This document shows, piece by piece, positions 34,132 through 42,275 of a stretch of 64,000 nucleotides of DNA. The notes beneath the pieces are model-generated. The model was not told the DNA's origin, made no database searches, and was given only the letters and a program-made list of their open reading frames with translations. This stretch comes from Bacillota bacterium (GTDB taxonomy: Bacteria > Bacillota > UBA994 > UBA5500): NCBI GenBank assembly GCA_023436245.1, contig JAEZJZ010000115.1:1-64000 (forward strand), written 5' to 3'. Position 1 is the stretch's first letter. The number at the start of each line of letters is the position of its first letter. The translations under genes and the position numbers were made by a program.

Positions 34132-34156
34132 GGCTTCACTCTCCTATAATCGCTTT

Positions 34157-34720
34157 CTAGAACTCAATCGCCGATTGCGCCGGGATACCCTGACGCCAGT
34201 GATGCTTCACTTCGCGCACTTCGCTGACCAGATCCGCCATCTGCATAATCTGCAGGCTTGCACCACGGCCTGTCAAGACCAAAGTCACCGGTTCGGGCTT
34301 CTGACGGAGCAGGTCGAGCACGTCCTGCTCTCTGATCAGTCCGTAATCCACAGCCACATTCATCTCATCCAAGATGATCAGATCGTAATCTGCGGCAATG
34401 ACGGCATGCTTCACCCGGCGCATTGTTTCGTCCGCCAGTTGCAGATCTATGTCATCAGGATGATCGGGATTGACGAAGACATCCCGACCGCTGCGCCAAA
34501 TCTCAACCTGCGGCAAGAATCGCTCCAAGGCAGCTATCTCTCCGGTCGGCTGGCCTTTCATGAACTGCACAACCAGGACTCTTCGATCATGTCCAAGGGC
34601 TCTCAGCACCAAACCCATCGCGGCCGTCGTCTTGCCCTTGCCGTCACCGGTATATACCATCACCAAACCACGAGGTGTCGTCGCAACACTCTCTGTTGCT
34701 GGGTCGTCCTGCATCAGCAC
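34157..34720 (-). CDS. cobO: Cob(I)yrinic acid a,c-diamide adenosyltransferase
   Basis: A 187-residue CobO/BtuR-type corrinoid adenosyltransferase with the ATP loop YTGDGKGKTTAAMGLVLRA, DLIILDEMNVAVDYG and LVLTGRGA. It adds the 5'-deoxyadenosyl group to cobalamin precursors. The first 16 or so residues (DDPATESVATT) precede the conserved domain and are encoded by GCAACAgagagTGTTGCGA, which looks like a family A half hairpin taken into the reading frame. GTG 34720 and ATG 34714 are both possible starts. Confidence 0.92.
   Translation of the reverse strand: MLMQDDPATESVATTPRGLVMVYTGDGKGKTTAAMGLVLRALGHDRRVLVVQFMKGQPTGEIAALERFLPQVEIWRSGRDVFVNPDHPDDIDLQLADETMRRVKHAVIAADYDLIILDEMNVAVDYGLIREQDVLDLLRQKPEPVTLVLTGRGASLQIMQMADLVSEVREVKHHWRQGIPAQSAIEF
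34682..34702. repeat. Family A half hairpin inside cobO
   Basis: CGCAACActctcTGTTGCTGGG within codons 5-12 of cobO matches hairpin 1 and the first linker bases (GTTGCGA on the minus strand) of family A. It is short, so chance resemblance is possible. Confidence 0.4.
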
Positions 34721-34910
34721 TGTACACCACCTTTCCTAGCACAAGTACTTCGCCTTCCAGATGAGCTATTCCTGCAGAAAAGGTGAGGGCATACCCCAGC
34801 CGGTAGCAATTGCCATGGGCCTCGGGCATGCCCCAAAGAGCATGTAAGCATCTACCCCCGGTACACTTTCAACCAAGGCGGTCTGTTGCCGGCTGTAACT
34901 TGACGCCCGG

Positions 34911-36155
34911 CTAACTGCCTAACTGACTCACTTCCTGCACCTGCAGGCTGCGCACGTGCTCCGTCTTGTTCCAACTGCTGTTGGTATGCGTGAACAGCGC
35001 CCAAACCGAAAGCGGCATGTAGGTCAGGTTGAAGACGATCATCGGCACCATTGCCTTCAGGCTGCGCAACTTGGTGTCCTTGCGAATACAGACTCCGAGG
35101 TAGACGAGTTGATAGACCAGGAACAAGTAGCCGATGTACCCTGGCATCACCTGCGACGAGAGAATCACGGTGTACCCCAGCAGGTTAAGCAGCCCCTGGA
35201 TGACCGCCACCGCAGCTGTATAGACGGAGATCACAATCAGCATCGGGTTCAACAGATGCATGGCCCCGTCCAGTGCACCGAAGTCTCCGTCACGCAGGAA
35301 CTTCTGCATCAAGGGCAGAAAGTAGCGAAAATAGACTTGCCAGTGACCACGAGACCATCTCAGTCGTTGCACCACGGAGGCCCCAAACTGCAACGGCTTT
35401 TCGTCATAAATGCGCGTCTGATGGCACCAGGCCCCTCGCACTCCAGCCAATAGGCACTGCATCTCAAACTCCAGATCCTCGGTGAGGGTGCGTGCCTTCC
35501 AGCCGATTTCCTGCAACAGTTTGGCATCGACACAGAAGCCGGTTCCGCCGATGGAAACAGGCAAGCCCAGGTTCATCTTGGAGACCTGCCAGGCACGGTT
35601 GACATAGTAGAAACCAGCAGCGTAGGCCATGGTAATCCAATTGTCTGTCGGATTCTTGGTGTCCAGATAGCACTGCACCAGACGATGGCCAGCGGACAGA
35701 TGGTCGTTCATCGCAGCCAGATAGTTGTGGTCGACCAGGTTATCGGCGTCGAACACAGCCACCCCGTCATACTGACCGAGATCGATATGCTGCAAGGCCC
35801 AGGCGATGGCGTAGGGCTTACCCTTCACCTCACCTGGCTGGTAGCTATGCTCCAAAACGACAGCGCCATGCTCGCGAGCGATCTTCGCAGTCTCATCCGC
35901 ACAGCTGTCCGCAATCACCAGGACATCAAACAGCTCTCTGGGATAATCGAGTTGCAGCAGATTATCCACTAAAGCAGCTATCACTATCTCTTCGTTATGC
36001 GCCGGCACCAAGACCAGAAAGCGTTTGCCCGGGGGCACCTGAGGCGGGGATTTCGGCGTACGCAAACCATAGAAGCTCAGAACCAGCCAGTAAACCAGAA
36101 CCAGTGTAACGATTAAGGTCACAAGAGTGTTCGTAGCAAAGACAAGCTGCAGCAC
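34911..36155 (-). CDS. Membrane glycosyltransferase, family 2
   Basis: A 414-residue GT2 enzyme: one N-terminal transmembrane helix (about 8-30), a cytoplasmic GT-A domain (45-290) with FLVLVPAHNEE, the metal-binding FDADNLV, catalytic TLTEDLEFE and the processive-type QRLRWSRG, then about three C-terminal membrane helices. It resembles N-acetylglucosaminyl or polysaccharide synthases that build and pass chains across the membrane. Acceptor unknown. GTG 36155 has AAGGAG at good spacing. It is isolated from other polysaccharide genes. Confidence 0.9.
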   Translation of the reverse strand: MLQLVFATNTLVTLIVTLVLVYWLVLSFYGLRTPKSPPQVPPGKRFLVLVPAHNEEIVIAALVDNLLQLDYPRELFDVLVIADSCADETAKIAREHGAVVLEHSYQPGEVKGKPYAIAWALQHIDLGQYDGVAVFDADNLVDHNYLAAMNDHLSAGHRLVQCYLDTKNPTDNWITMAYAAGFYYVNRAWQVSKMNLGLPVSIGGTGFCVDAKLLQEIGWKARTLTEDLEFEMQCLLAGVRGAWCHQTRIYDEKPLQFGASVVQRLRWSRGHWQVYFRYFLPLMQKFLRDGDFGALDGAMHLLNPMLIVISVYTAAVAVIQGLLNLLGYTVILSSQVMPGYIGYLFLVYQLVYLGVCIRKDTKLRSLKAMVPMIVFNLTYMPLSVWALFTHTNSSWNKTEHVRSLQVQEVSQLGS

Positions 36156-36467
36156 TGCACCAACTCCTTATTCGAAAGCAACTGTAATGGCTACTAAGAT
36201 ATAGACGATTTGACTCGAGAAATGTTCCAGCCGAACTGGGGTCCTGAAGTATTTTCCACAAAAAGGGGAGGACTTAATCACAAGAAGAATTGTACCACTG
36301 CCACCCCGACACCGCCAGTTTTTTCGCAACAGACAGTTCGACAGCCGGGGCGTAACGCCCCGGCTGTCAGTTCTCCGCTAGTGTCCGATCAACCGAGAAT
36401 CTGCCAAGCGGCGCCGAGTCAGTTTAGCGGGAACAGGCCCTGCCTCAGCTAGCTTGAGACTTGACGC
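36156..36467. other. Intergenic region before the glycosyltransferase
   Basis: About 310 bases holding the AT-rich promoter side of the glycosyltransferase gene, a strong palindrome (36340-36368) and a family D arm TGAGACTTGACGCC (36455-36468) that touches the stop codon of the SpoIIE-type gene. No gene is seen. Confidence 0.55.
36338..36369 (-). terminator. GC-rich hairpin after the sensory hydrogenase operon
   Basis: GACAGCCGGGGCG pairs with CGCCCCGGCTGTC (36340-36368) with a very small loop. It lies about 100 bases past the last gene of the operon. No T-run is adjacent, so its role as a terminator is uncertain. Confidence 0.5.
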
Positions 36468-37634
36468 CTAGTAATACGCCAACTGCACTTCTTTGCCCAT
36501 GGCACGCAGCTCCTGGCAAATGGCCTCTACTACTTGACGCCTGGGCTGAAGCTGACCCAATAACTCCCGGTGTGCCGGATTCTCCGCTCTCCCCAGAAAC
36601 ACGCGCAACCGAGTGCAGTGATAGAGCAGCATCCGCGCCAACTTGGCGGCTCCATCGCTGCCTTCCAACTCGGCCCTGCGGCCGGGGCGAATCCCGGCAT
36701 TCGCAGCCCTGATTAACTCCAGGGTGCGCGACAGAGTCAAGACGCCTTCGGTCACCAAATCCAGCCCGGGGATGGCAGCGGCCGGGGGGACCCCCGGCGT
36801 CGGTTGCTCCAAGCTGGTCAATAACGGTCGGCCGCTGCAGCGGCTGACGACTTGAGCCGTTGTTCCACCACAGACCACCTTACTACCGGGCTGCGCCATC
36901 AACTGCTCCACCACGGCTGCATCTGCCTGCGGATCCCGTGGAGGACCGGCCAAGATAGTCACCTGTTCGTTTGAGCGCACCTTAACGCCCGCTACCGTCA
37001 CATCATCTCCGGGTCGGCTGAGGTAGAGGTTATCGCAGACTCCTGCCAGAGTCTGCACCAGCTCCGGCAATTCCAAGGGCGAACGCAGCAACTTCTCTAG
37101 ATAGCTGGATACATGCTCCCATTGCCAACCCAAATTGAGCACCGCCCCTACACCGGCGTGAATTACTCCGTCTGAGACCAACACAAACACGTCTCCCTCC
37201 AAAATGTCAAAGCGCGCTTCCAGAATGCGCCTGCCACTGACAATCCTGCTCGTCTTCTCCATCGCCAACACCCGTCCCTCTCGCCAGAGGAAGGCCGCCG
37301 GGCAGTCATACTCGACTAAATAGGCCGTCTGCTGCTTGAGGTGAACCTGCAAAATCAGAAATGTGGAGTAAGCCAACTGGCGCACCTGACATACAGGCAA
37401 AGTCCCGGCCAGTGTGTCAACCACTTCCTCCAGGGTCGCTCCTTGTTGCAGCATGGATGCGGCAATCTTGCTGGTCAATGTGGATAGAATGCTGGCTTTG
37501 ACGCCACTTCCCAGCCCGTCGGCCAACACAACGATCACCGAATCAGCGGTGCGCACGACTTCCACTGAGTCACCACAGAGTTCTTCGCCATGCTTGTTCA
37601 AGGACCGCACGAATGTCTCTGCGAACAGCGTCAC
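36468..37634 (-). CDS. SpoIIE-type PP2C serine phosphatase linked to sensory hydrogenase
   Basis: A 388-residue PP2C-like phosphatase of the SpoIIE type. The metal-binding aspartates are visible in CGDSVEV, VLADGLGSGVKAS, VLVSDGVIHAG and RPGDDVTVAGVKV. A C-terminal region of about 160 residues (from VTILAGPPRD on) contains a second, unassigned domain. Its GTG start overlaps the stop of the sensory hydrogenase gene (TAGTG), so the two are made together. It probably turns the hydrogen or redox signal into dephosphorylation of an anti-sigma antagonist or similar partner; that is inferred. Confidence 0.88.
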   Translation of the reverse strand: MTLFAETFVRSLNKHGEELCGDSVEVVRTADSVIVVLADGLGSGVKASILSTLTSKIAASMLQQGATLEEVVDTLAGTLPVCQVRQLAYSTFLILQVHLKQQTAYLVEYDCPAAFLWREGRVLAMEKTSRIVSGRRILEARFDILEGDVFVLVSDGVIHAGVGAVLNLGWQWEHVSSYLEKLLRSPLELPELVQTLAGVCDNLYLSRPGDDVTVAGVKVRSNEQVTILAGPPRDPQADAAVVEQLMAQPGSKVVCGGTTAQVVSRCSGRPLLTSLEQPTPGVPPAAAIPGLDLVTEGVLTLSRTLELIRAANAGIRPGRRAELEGSDGAAKLARMLLYHCTRLRVFLGRAENPAHRELLGQLQPRRQVVEAICQELRAMGKEVQLAYY

Positions 37635-39352
37635 TACGAACCACCTTCGCCTTGCACCAGCTTGATCAGGCGGAGCAGCAGCATCTTGGAGTCGGCAGTG
37701 ACCTCACCTAGCAGCCCCGCTATCTCCTGCGCCACACGCATCTGTTTGTCGATCACTTCCTGAGCTTTCCGCACCGTCTCTGCTTTGACCGTGGCCAACT
37801 CCTCCGCCTGCCGCTGCATGACAGTGATGTCCGTAATCACACCCATGGTTAGCCCAGTGTCATCAGCCAGGTTGAGAATTGTTTGGGCGGTGATCAGCCT
37901 CAGGTGCGGATAGGTGACTACCTTGCCTTGAATCGGTACCCGGGAATCCTGCACCTGACGAAAATCATCGTCCGGAATCACAGTGGCCAAAGGCTGACCC
38001 TTGACGGCGGCAGCCGAGTGTAGCCAGAGGCGTTCCGCTGCCAGGTTGAACTCTCGAATCTGCAGACTCCGATCCACCACGATCAGGGCATTCGGCGTGG
38101 ACTGGATCACCAAGCTGGCCAGAGACTCAGCCTGCGAGCGCATGAACGGCATGCACATCTCCGGCTCCGCCATGCCGGCCAGCACTGCCTTAGCCTTCTC
38201 GCGACAACTGGTGTAGCCACAAGCGCCACAGTTCAGCTCATCTGCAGCCGAGTGCTTGCCGATACCGCGCAGCACCGCTCTGATCCGTTCTTCCGGGTAA
38301 TCCTGCTGCCCCAGCGTGTGCGTCCGGTAGTCCGTGGCAAACAAGCTTGCTGCCGCTGGGACCTGGAAACACTCCTCTACAGAAGCTTGTTCGCTCGAGG
38401 ATGAGCCAGATGCGTACTGCTGCAGGCGCTGTTGGCGCAAAAGTAGGCTCTCAGCACGGGGCATATCCGGTCCGTTCAGGCACCCGCCATTACAGACGTT
38501 GCACTCCACCAGTTCTGTGCGCAATTGCTCATGCCGCAGGCCTTCCAGCAGTTCCCGCAGTTCAGGTGTACCAGCCACGGCCGCCGCAGTATGTCCCTCA
38601 AGTTGCAGATAGTGCAACAGGCCACCATGCAGCGGATAGAGTACGGCCGCCCGAGCATCCAGTTCCAACCAGGGACTCTCTGGCAGTTGTTCAGGCCGAA
38701 TTGCGGCCGTCTCCAGCCACTGCGCGAGCTCTGAAGCCAGCAGTACGCCATCGATCAGTCCAGCATACTCCGGTCTGGCTGCCTCGGCTTTCTTGGCCAA
38801 GCACGGTCCGATGAAGACCAACTTGGCCTCGGGGTACAGTTCTTTCAACATGCGGGCGTGCACAATCAGCGGTGAAGGCAGCGGCGCCAGCTGCGGCACC
38901 AGATCTAGGTAATACGTTTCCACCAGATTGACGAATGCGGGGCAAGCGGTCGACAACCAGGGCTTCCCGGTCGCCCCTTGCAGCAGTTCCTGATAGCCGC
39001 GGTTGACAATGGCCGCCCCGGTAGCCGTCTGACTGGCTCCGGCGAATCCAAGCTGCTGCAGAGCGCTGACCATTTGTCCGGGAGACGCATTGGGCCAAGC
39101 GGCGGCCAGCGAAGGGGCCAGACTGACATAGACTGGAGCCGCTCCACGCAGGAGATTGGCCACAGCCGGGAAGTCAGAGACCACTTCTTTCGCATGTTGC
39201 GGGCAGGCTCGCCAACACTGGCCACAAAGAATGCATCGCTCTTCGTCAACCGTCGCCTGTCCGTCCTTGATCTTGATCGCCTTCACCGGGCAGACGCGAA
39301 CGCACTTATAGCAGTTCTTGCAGTTGGCCTGCTTAATGCGGAGCACATTCAT
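37634..39352 (-). CDS. Sensory [FeFe] hydrogenase with PAS domain
   Basis: A 572-residue protein: two [4Fe-4S] motifs at the N-terminus (CKNCYKCVRVCP, CILCGQCWRACP), an H-cluster-type hydrogenase domain with altered loops (STACPAFV, IGPCLAKKAE, ECNVCNGGC), a further 4Fe-4S domain (CGACGYTSC ... MCMPFM) and a C-terminal PAS domain (about 420-520) plus a helical tail. This is the layout of putative hydrogen-sensing hydrogenases (HfsB/HydS-like), which differ from catalytic ones at the active-site loops. GGAGGT precedes the ATG. It sits between a thioredoxin-like ferredoxin and the phosphatase. Confidence 0.9.
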   Translation of the reverse strand: MNVLRIKQANCKNCYKCVRVCPVKAIKIKDGQATVDEERCILCGQCWRACPQHAKEVVSDFPAVANLLRGAAPVYVSLAPSLAAAWPNASPGQMVSALQQLGFAGASQTATGAAIVNRGYQELLQGATGKPWLSTACPAFVNLVETYYLDLVPQLAPLPSPLIVHARMLKELYPEAKLVFIGPCLAKKAEAARPEYAGLIDGVLLASELAQWLETAAIRPEQLPESPWLELDARAAVLYPLHGGLLHYLQLEGHTAAAVAGTPELRELLEGLRHEQLRTELVECNVCNGGCLNGPDMPRAESLLLRQQRLQQYASGSSSSEQASVEECFQVPAAASLFATDYRTHTLGQQDYPEERIRAVLRGIGKHSAADELNCGACGYTSCREKAKAVLAGMAEPEMCMPFMRSQAESLASLVIQSTPNALIVVDRSLQIREFNLAAERLWLHSAAAVKGQPLATVIPDDDFRQVQDSRVPIQGKVVTYPHLRLITAQTILNLADDTGLTMGVITDITVMQRQAEELATVKAETVRKAQEVIDKQMRVAQEIAGLLGEVTADSKMLLLRLIKLVQGEGGS

Positions 39353-39605
39353 GGGAGCTCACCTCCGGCAGGATGTGGGTGAGGAAAACCTTCTCCAGGG
39401 CTTCATCGGGCTGCACGCCCAGAACCAACTGCTCGCCGATTTGCACAGCAACACCCTGCTGACAGCGATTGAGACAAAAGCCGGCCTTAAGCTCCACCTT
39501 TGATTGCAGCTGATGCTCGGCTATGGCATCCTGCAGCGTCTGCACCACCTGCCACGATCCCTTCAGGTAACAAGAACTACCGACACAGACGGTGACCTGC
39601 AACAT
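39333..39605 (-). CDS. Thioredoxin-like [2Fe-2S] ferredoxin
   Basis: A 90-residue thioredoxin-fold ferredoxin with ligands in VCVGSSCYLKG and GFCLNRCQQG, the NuoE-type four-Cys arrangement. The start ATG 39605 follows GGGGAG; the longer frame reaches into a family A repeat. It overlaps the start of the sensory hydrogenase gene by about 20 bases. It likely passes electrons to or from the sensory hydrogenase, an inference from linkage. Confidence 0.88.
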   Translation of the reverse strand: MLQVTVCVGSSCYLKGSWQVVQTLQDAIAEHQLQSKVELKAGFCLNRCQQGVAVQIGEQLVLGVQPDEALEKVFLTHILPEVSSHECAPH

Positions 39606-39625
39606 CTCGTCTCCCCACCCCTCCC

Positions 39626-39676
39626 AGCAGTACTCGTAGAGTACTGCGATCTCAATAAAGCGATTGTGCGCATCGG
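39626..39676. repeat. Family A repeat, shortened second hairpin
   Basis: GCAGTACtcgtaGAGTACTGC, linker GATCTCAATAAAG, then CGATTGTGCGCATCGGG instead of the usual hairpin 2 and tail. It runs straight into family B DNA. Confidence 0.75.
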
Positions 39677-39830
39677 GCGCCATGCATGTCGCAGCACCGG
39701 CAAGCGGTGCTGCACGCTAAAGAAGCACCGGCGCAAGCGCCTCCGGCATGGCGCCCCTACGATGGAACGCTCGGGTCGTAGGGGTCGCATGTATGCGACC
39801 CGCCGCACCGGCATGGCGCCCGCACGCAGG
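39677..39830. repeat. Family B repeat mosaic
   Basis: Contains GGCATGGCGCCCCTACG, CGTAGGGG and GGTCGCATgtATGCGACC, with further palindromic parts (GCAGCACCG...CGGTGCTGC). Related units lie at 29453-29520, 53524-53585 and 56021-56090. Confidence 0.7.
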
Positions 39831-39869
39831 AAACGCGTTCCCCGACCGGCCACAACAACCTGATTTGGC

Positions 39870-39904
39870 AAAACTGACCAAGGCTGCGGGTGCAGCCTTG
39901 GTCA
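39870..39904 (-). terminator. Terminator of the hydrogenase operon
   Basis: GACCAAGGCTGC (39876-39887) pairs with 39892-39903; on the minus strand AGTTTTG follows. It overlaps the last bases before the HydC stop region at 39910. Confidence 0.75.
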
Positions 39905-39909
39905 TGCGC

Positions 39910-40425
39910 CTATTGATGTTTGGCCAGAATCTCGGGAATCTTGTCGGCCGTCAAGCGACCGTAGACGTGATCGTTGATGGTCATCACGGGCGCCAGCCCG
40001 CAAGCCCCGATGCAGCGAGACACCTCGAGGGTAAAACGGCCATCGGCTGTCGTGTCATTGACCTTGATCCCAAGCTCCTTCTCAATGGCAGACACGATCT
40101 CCGCCGAGCCGCGCACATAGCAGGCTGTACCCAGACAGACCGCAATCCGGTATTTGCCTCTCGGCTTCAGTGAGAAATAGGAGTAGAAGGTGGTCACACC
40201 ATAGACTTCGGACACCGGCAGGTTCAACTCCCGAGCCACAAAGCGCTGTACATCTTCCGGCAGATAGCCGAAGATCTCCTGGGCGCGGTGCAGGACCATG
40301 ATCAACGAGCCTTCCATGTCGCGGTATTCAGCGATCGCCTGCTTCAACTCGACGTAACGCGGATCCTCTACTGCGTCCTGGCCACAGTTACAGCAACCGC
40401 ACTGCTTATTCTCTTCCACCGTCAT
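39910..40425 (-). CDS. hydC: NADH-dependent [FeFe] hydrogenase, NuoE-like subunit
   Basis: A 171-residue thioredoxin-fold [2Fe-2S] subunit. The cluster ligands are in CLGTACYVRG and CIGACGLAPV; the helical part before it (IAEYRDMEGSLIMVLHRAQEIFGYLP) is typical of NuoE/HydC. Unusually the N-terminus carries a Cys cluster, CGCCNCG (residues 9-15), which could be an extra metal site. It is the last gene of the operon and overlaps the hydA end by about 20 bases. With HydA and HydB it forms the trimeric core of electron-bifurcating hydrogenases. Confidence 0.93.
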   Translation of the reverse strand: MTVEENKQCGCCNCGQDAVEDPRYVELKQAIAEYRDMEGSLIMVLHRAQEIFGYLPEDVQRFVARELNLPVSEVYGVTTFYSYFSLKPRGKYRIAVCLGTACYVRGSAEIVSAIEKELGIKVNDTTADGRFTLEVSRCIGACGLAPVMTINDHVYGRLTADKIPEILAKHQ

Positions 40426-42160
40426 TACCTCCTACCTCGTACTGGTTGCGGGCTTCAAAATGCGTGTGTAACAGGTGGTGCGCCTTCTCGCCGTTCGGTT
40501 TGCCCAGGAACGAGCGATAGAGCTCCTGCACAGCCGGGTTCTCGTGCGACTTGCGCACCTTCTTCAACATATCCTGTCTGTACAACGCGGAAGCGCGTTT
40601 GGCCTTGATTTCCGGATCCGTGGAAAGTGGCTGACCTCCCCCACCGATACAGCCGCCGGGGCAACCCATGATCTCCACGAAGTGGTACTGCGCCTCGCCG
40701 CTACGGATTGATTCCATCAACTGCTTCGCCTGTCCCAACCCATTGACGATGGCCACGTTGATCTTGTTGCCGCCAATCCTCACGGTCGCTTCCCGCATGC
40801 CGGCGAAACCGCGCACTTGCTGGAACTCGACATCCGGCAACTCCTGCCCGTCGACCAGCTCTTTCACCGTGCGAAGAGCCGCCTCCATCACGCCGCCGGT
40901 CACGCCGAAGATGGTGCCGGCCCCGGTGGACATGCCCATCTGCAAGTCAAACTCGCTTTCCGGCAGATTAGCGAAGTCGATACCGGCCTCACGAATCATA
41001 TTGGCTAGCTCTCGGGTGGTGATCACGGCGTCAACATCCTGATATCCGCTGTCGTTCATCTCGTGGCGCGCTGCCTCACTCTTCTTGGCGGTGCAGGGCA
41101 TCACGGAAACGGAACAGATGGTAGCAGGGTCGATGCCTGCCTTTTCAGCGTAATAGGTCTTCACCAGAGCACCGAACATCTGCTGCGGAGACTTGCAGGT
41201 TGAGACGTGCGGCAACAACTCAGGGAAGAAATGCTCACAGTAGCTGACCCAGCCGGGGCTACAGGAAGTGACGAGCGGTAGATGCTCGTTTCGCTCCAAG
41301 CGACCGAGGAACTCGTGACCTTCCTCCATGATGGTCACATCCGCGGCGAACTGGGTGTCAAATACTTTGTCAAATCCGAGCTTCCGGAGCGCCGTCACCA
41401 ACTTACCGGTGACCAGCGACCCGGGACGCATGCCGAACTCTTCTCCCAATGCAGCGCGCACTGCCGGGGCCACTTGCACTACGGTGTGCACTTCAGCCCG
41501 ATGCAGAGCAGTCCAGACGCGATCGGTGTCGTCCTTTTCGGCCAGAGCGCCGACCGGACAGACGTTGATGCACTGGCCGCAGCCCACGCACGGTCCTTCC
41601 GCCAACCCACGGTCGAAGGGAGTGGTGACAATGCTCTTCGATCCACGGTTGGCCATGCCGATGGCGGAGACGGCCTGTGTCTGCTGACAGACGCGCACGC
41701 ACCGTCCGCAAAGAATGCACTTATTCGGGTCACGGATCACGGAGTGACTGCTCTCATCGAGCGGAATGTCCCGCTTCTCGCCTTCAAAGCGCACTCGCCG
41801 AATTCCTAGCTGCCGGGAGAGATCCTGCAACTCGCACTCGCCGTGACGGCGGCAGACCAAGCAGTCTGCAGGATGGTTCGCGACCAGGAGCTCCACAATA
41901 TTCTTGCGCGTACGGCGCACCAAGTCGGAGTTGGTGTGCACCACCATGCCCTCACTCACCGGGTAGACGCAGGAGGCGGGTAGATTCCGCATACCCTCAA
42001 CCTGCACCACACAGATCCGGCAGGCTCCCTCCAAGCGCAACTCAGGATGGTAGCAGAGCGTGGGAATATGCACGCCGATCTTCTGAGCAGCCTCCAGAAT
42101 AGTAGTGCCGGGTTCGACCTCTACCGGAGTGCCATCTATCGTCAGCTTGACTCGTTCCAT
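40406..42160 (-). CDS. hydA: NADH-dependent [FeFe] hydrogenase, catalytic subunit
   Basis: A 584-residue group A [FeFe] hydrogenase. In order: a [2Fe-2S] domain (CRICVVQVEG), the His-Cys [4Fe-4S] site (HPADCLVC), two [4Fe-4S] motifs (CILCGRCVRVCQ, CVGCGQCINVCP), and the H-cluster loops TSCSPGW, MPCTAKKSE and EIMGCPGGCIGGGGQP, all intact. A small C-terminal subunit-like domain (REPLYR-type, RQDMLKKVRKSHENPAVQELY) is fused. It makes or consumes H2, with HydB and HydC linking to NADH and probably ferredoxin. GGAGGT precedes the ATG. A family D repeat separates it from hydB. Confidence 0.96.
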   Translation of the reverse strand: MERVKLTIDGTPVEVEPGTTILEAAQKIGVHIPTLCYHPELRLEGACRICVVQVEGMRNLPASCVYPVSEGMVVHTNSDLVRRTRKNIVELLVANHPADCLVCRRHGECELQDLSRQLGIRRVRFEGEKRDIPLDESSHSVIRDPNKCILCGRCVRVCQQTQAVSAIGMANRGSKSIVTTPFDRGLAEGPCVGCGQCINVCPVGALAEKDDTDRVWTALHRAEVHTVVQVAPAVRAALGEEFGMRPGSLVTGKLVTALRKLGFDKVFDTQFAADVTIMEEGHEFLGRLERNEHLPLVTSCSPGWVSYCEHFFPELLPHVSTCKSPQQMFGALVKTYYAEKAGIDPATICSVSVMPCTAKKSEAARHEMNDSGYQDVDAVITTRELANMIREAGIDFANLPESEFDLQMGMSTGAGTIFGVTGGVMEAALRTVKELVDGQELPDVEFQQVRGFAGMREATVRIGGNKINVAIVNGLGQAKQLMESIRSGEAQYHFVEIMGCPGGCIGGGGQPLSTDPEIKAKRASALYRQDMLKKVRKSHENPAVQELYRSFLGKPNGEKAHHLLHTHFEARNQYEVGGNDGGRE

Positions 42161-42203
42161 TTGCCTACCTCCTTGTATTCGTCAACCTAGGATTCTGCCG
42201 TAT

Positions 42204-42272
42204 GGCATCAAGTCTCAGTCCAACTGATTCGGTATGGCTAGGCCCAGTCAATATGGTTTGAGACTTGATGCC
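42204..42272. repeat. Family D palindromic element, intact copy
   Basis: A 69-bp element with perfect 14-bp inverted ends, GGCATCAAGTCTCA and TGAGACTTGATGCC. It lies between hydA and hydB, with the right end four bases from the hydB stop codon. Degenerate relatives are at 6779, 12165, 19570 and 36455. Confidence 0.8.
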
Positions 42273-42275
42273 TAC

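Larger units (their letters stand above)
39606..39909. other. Repeat-filled gap between the two hydrogenase operons
   Basis: About 300 bases: a shortened family A unit (39626-39676), a large family B mosaic (39677-39830) and the terminator of the catalytic hydrogenase operon. No gene is seen. The start of the sensory operon must lie here, but no promoter stands out. Confidence 0.65.
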
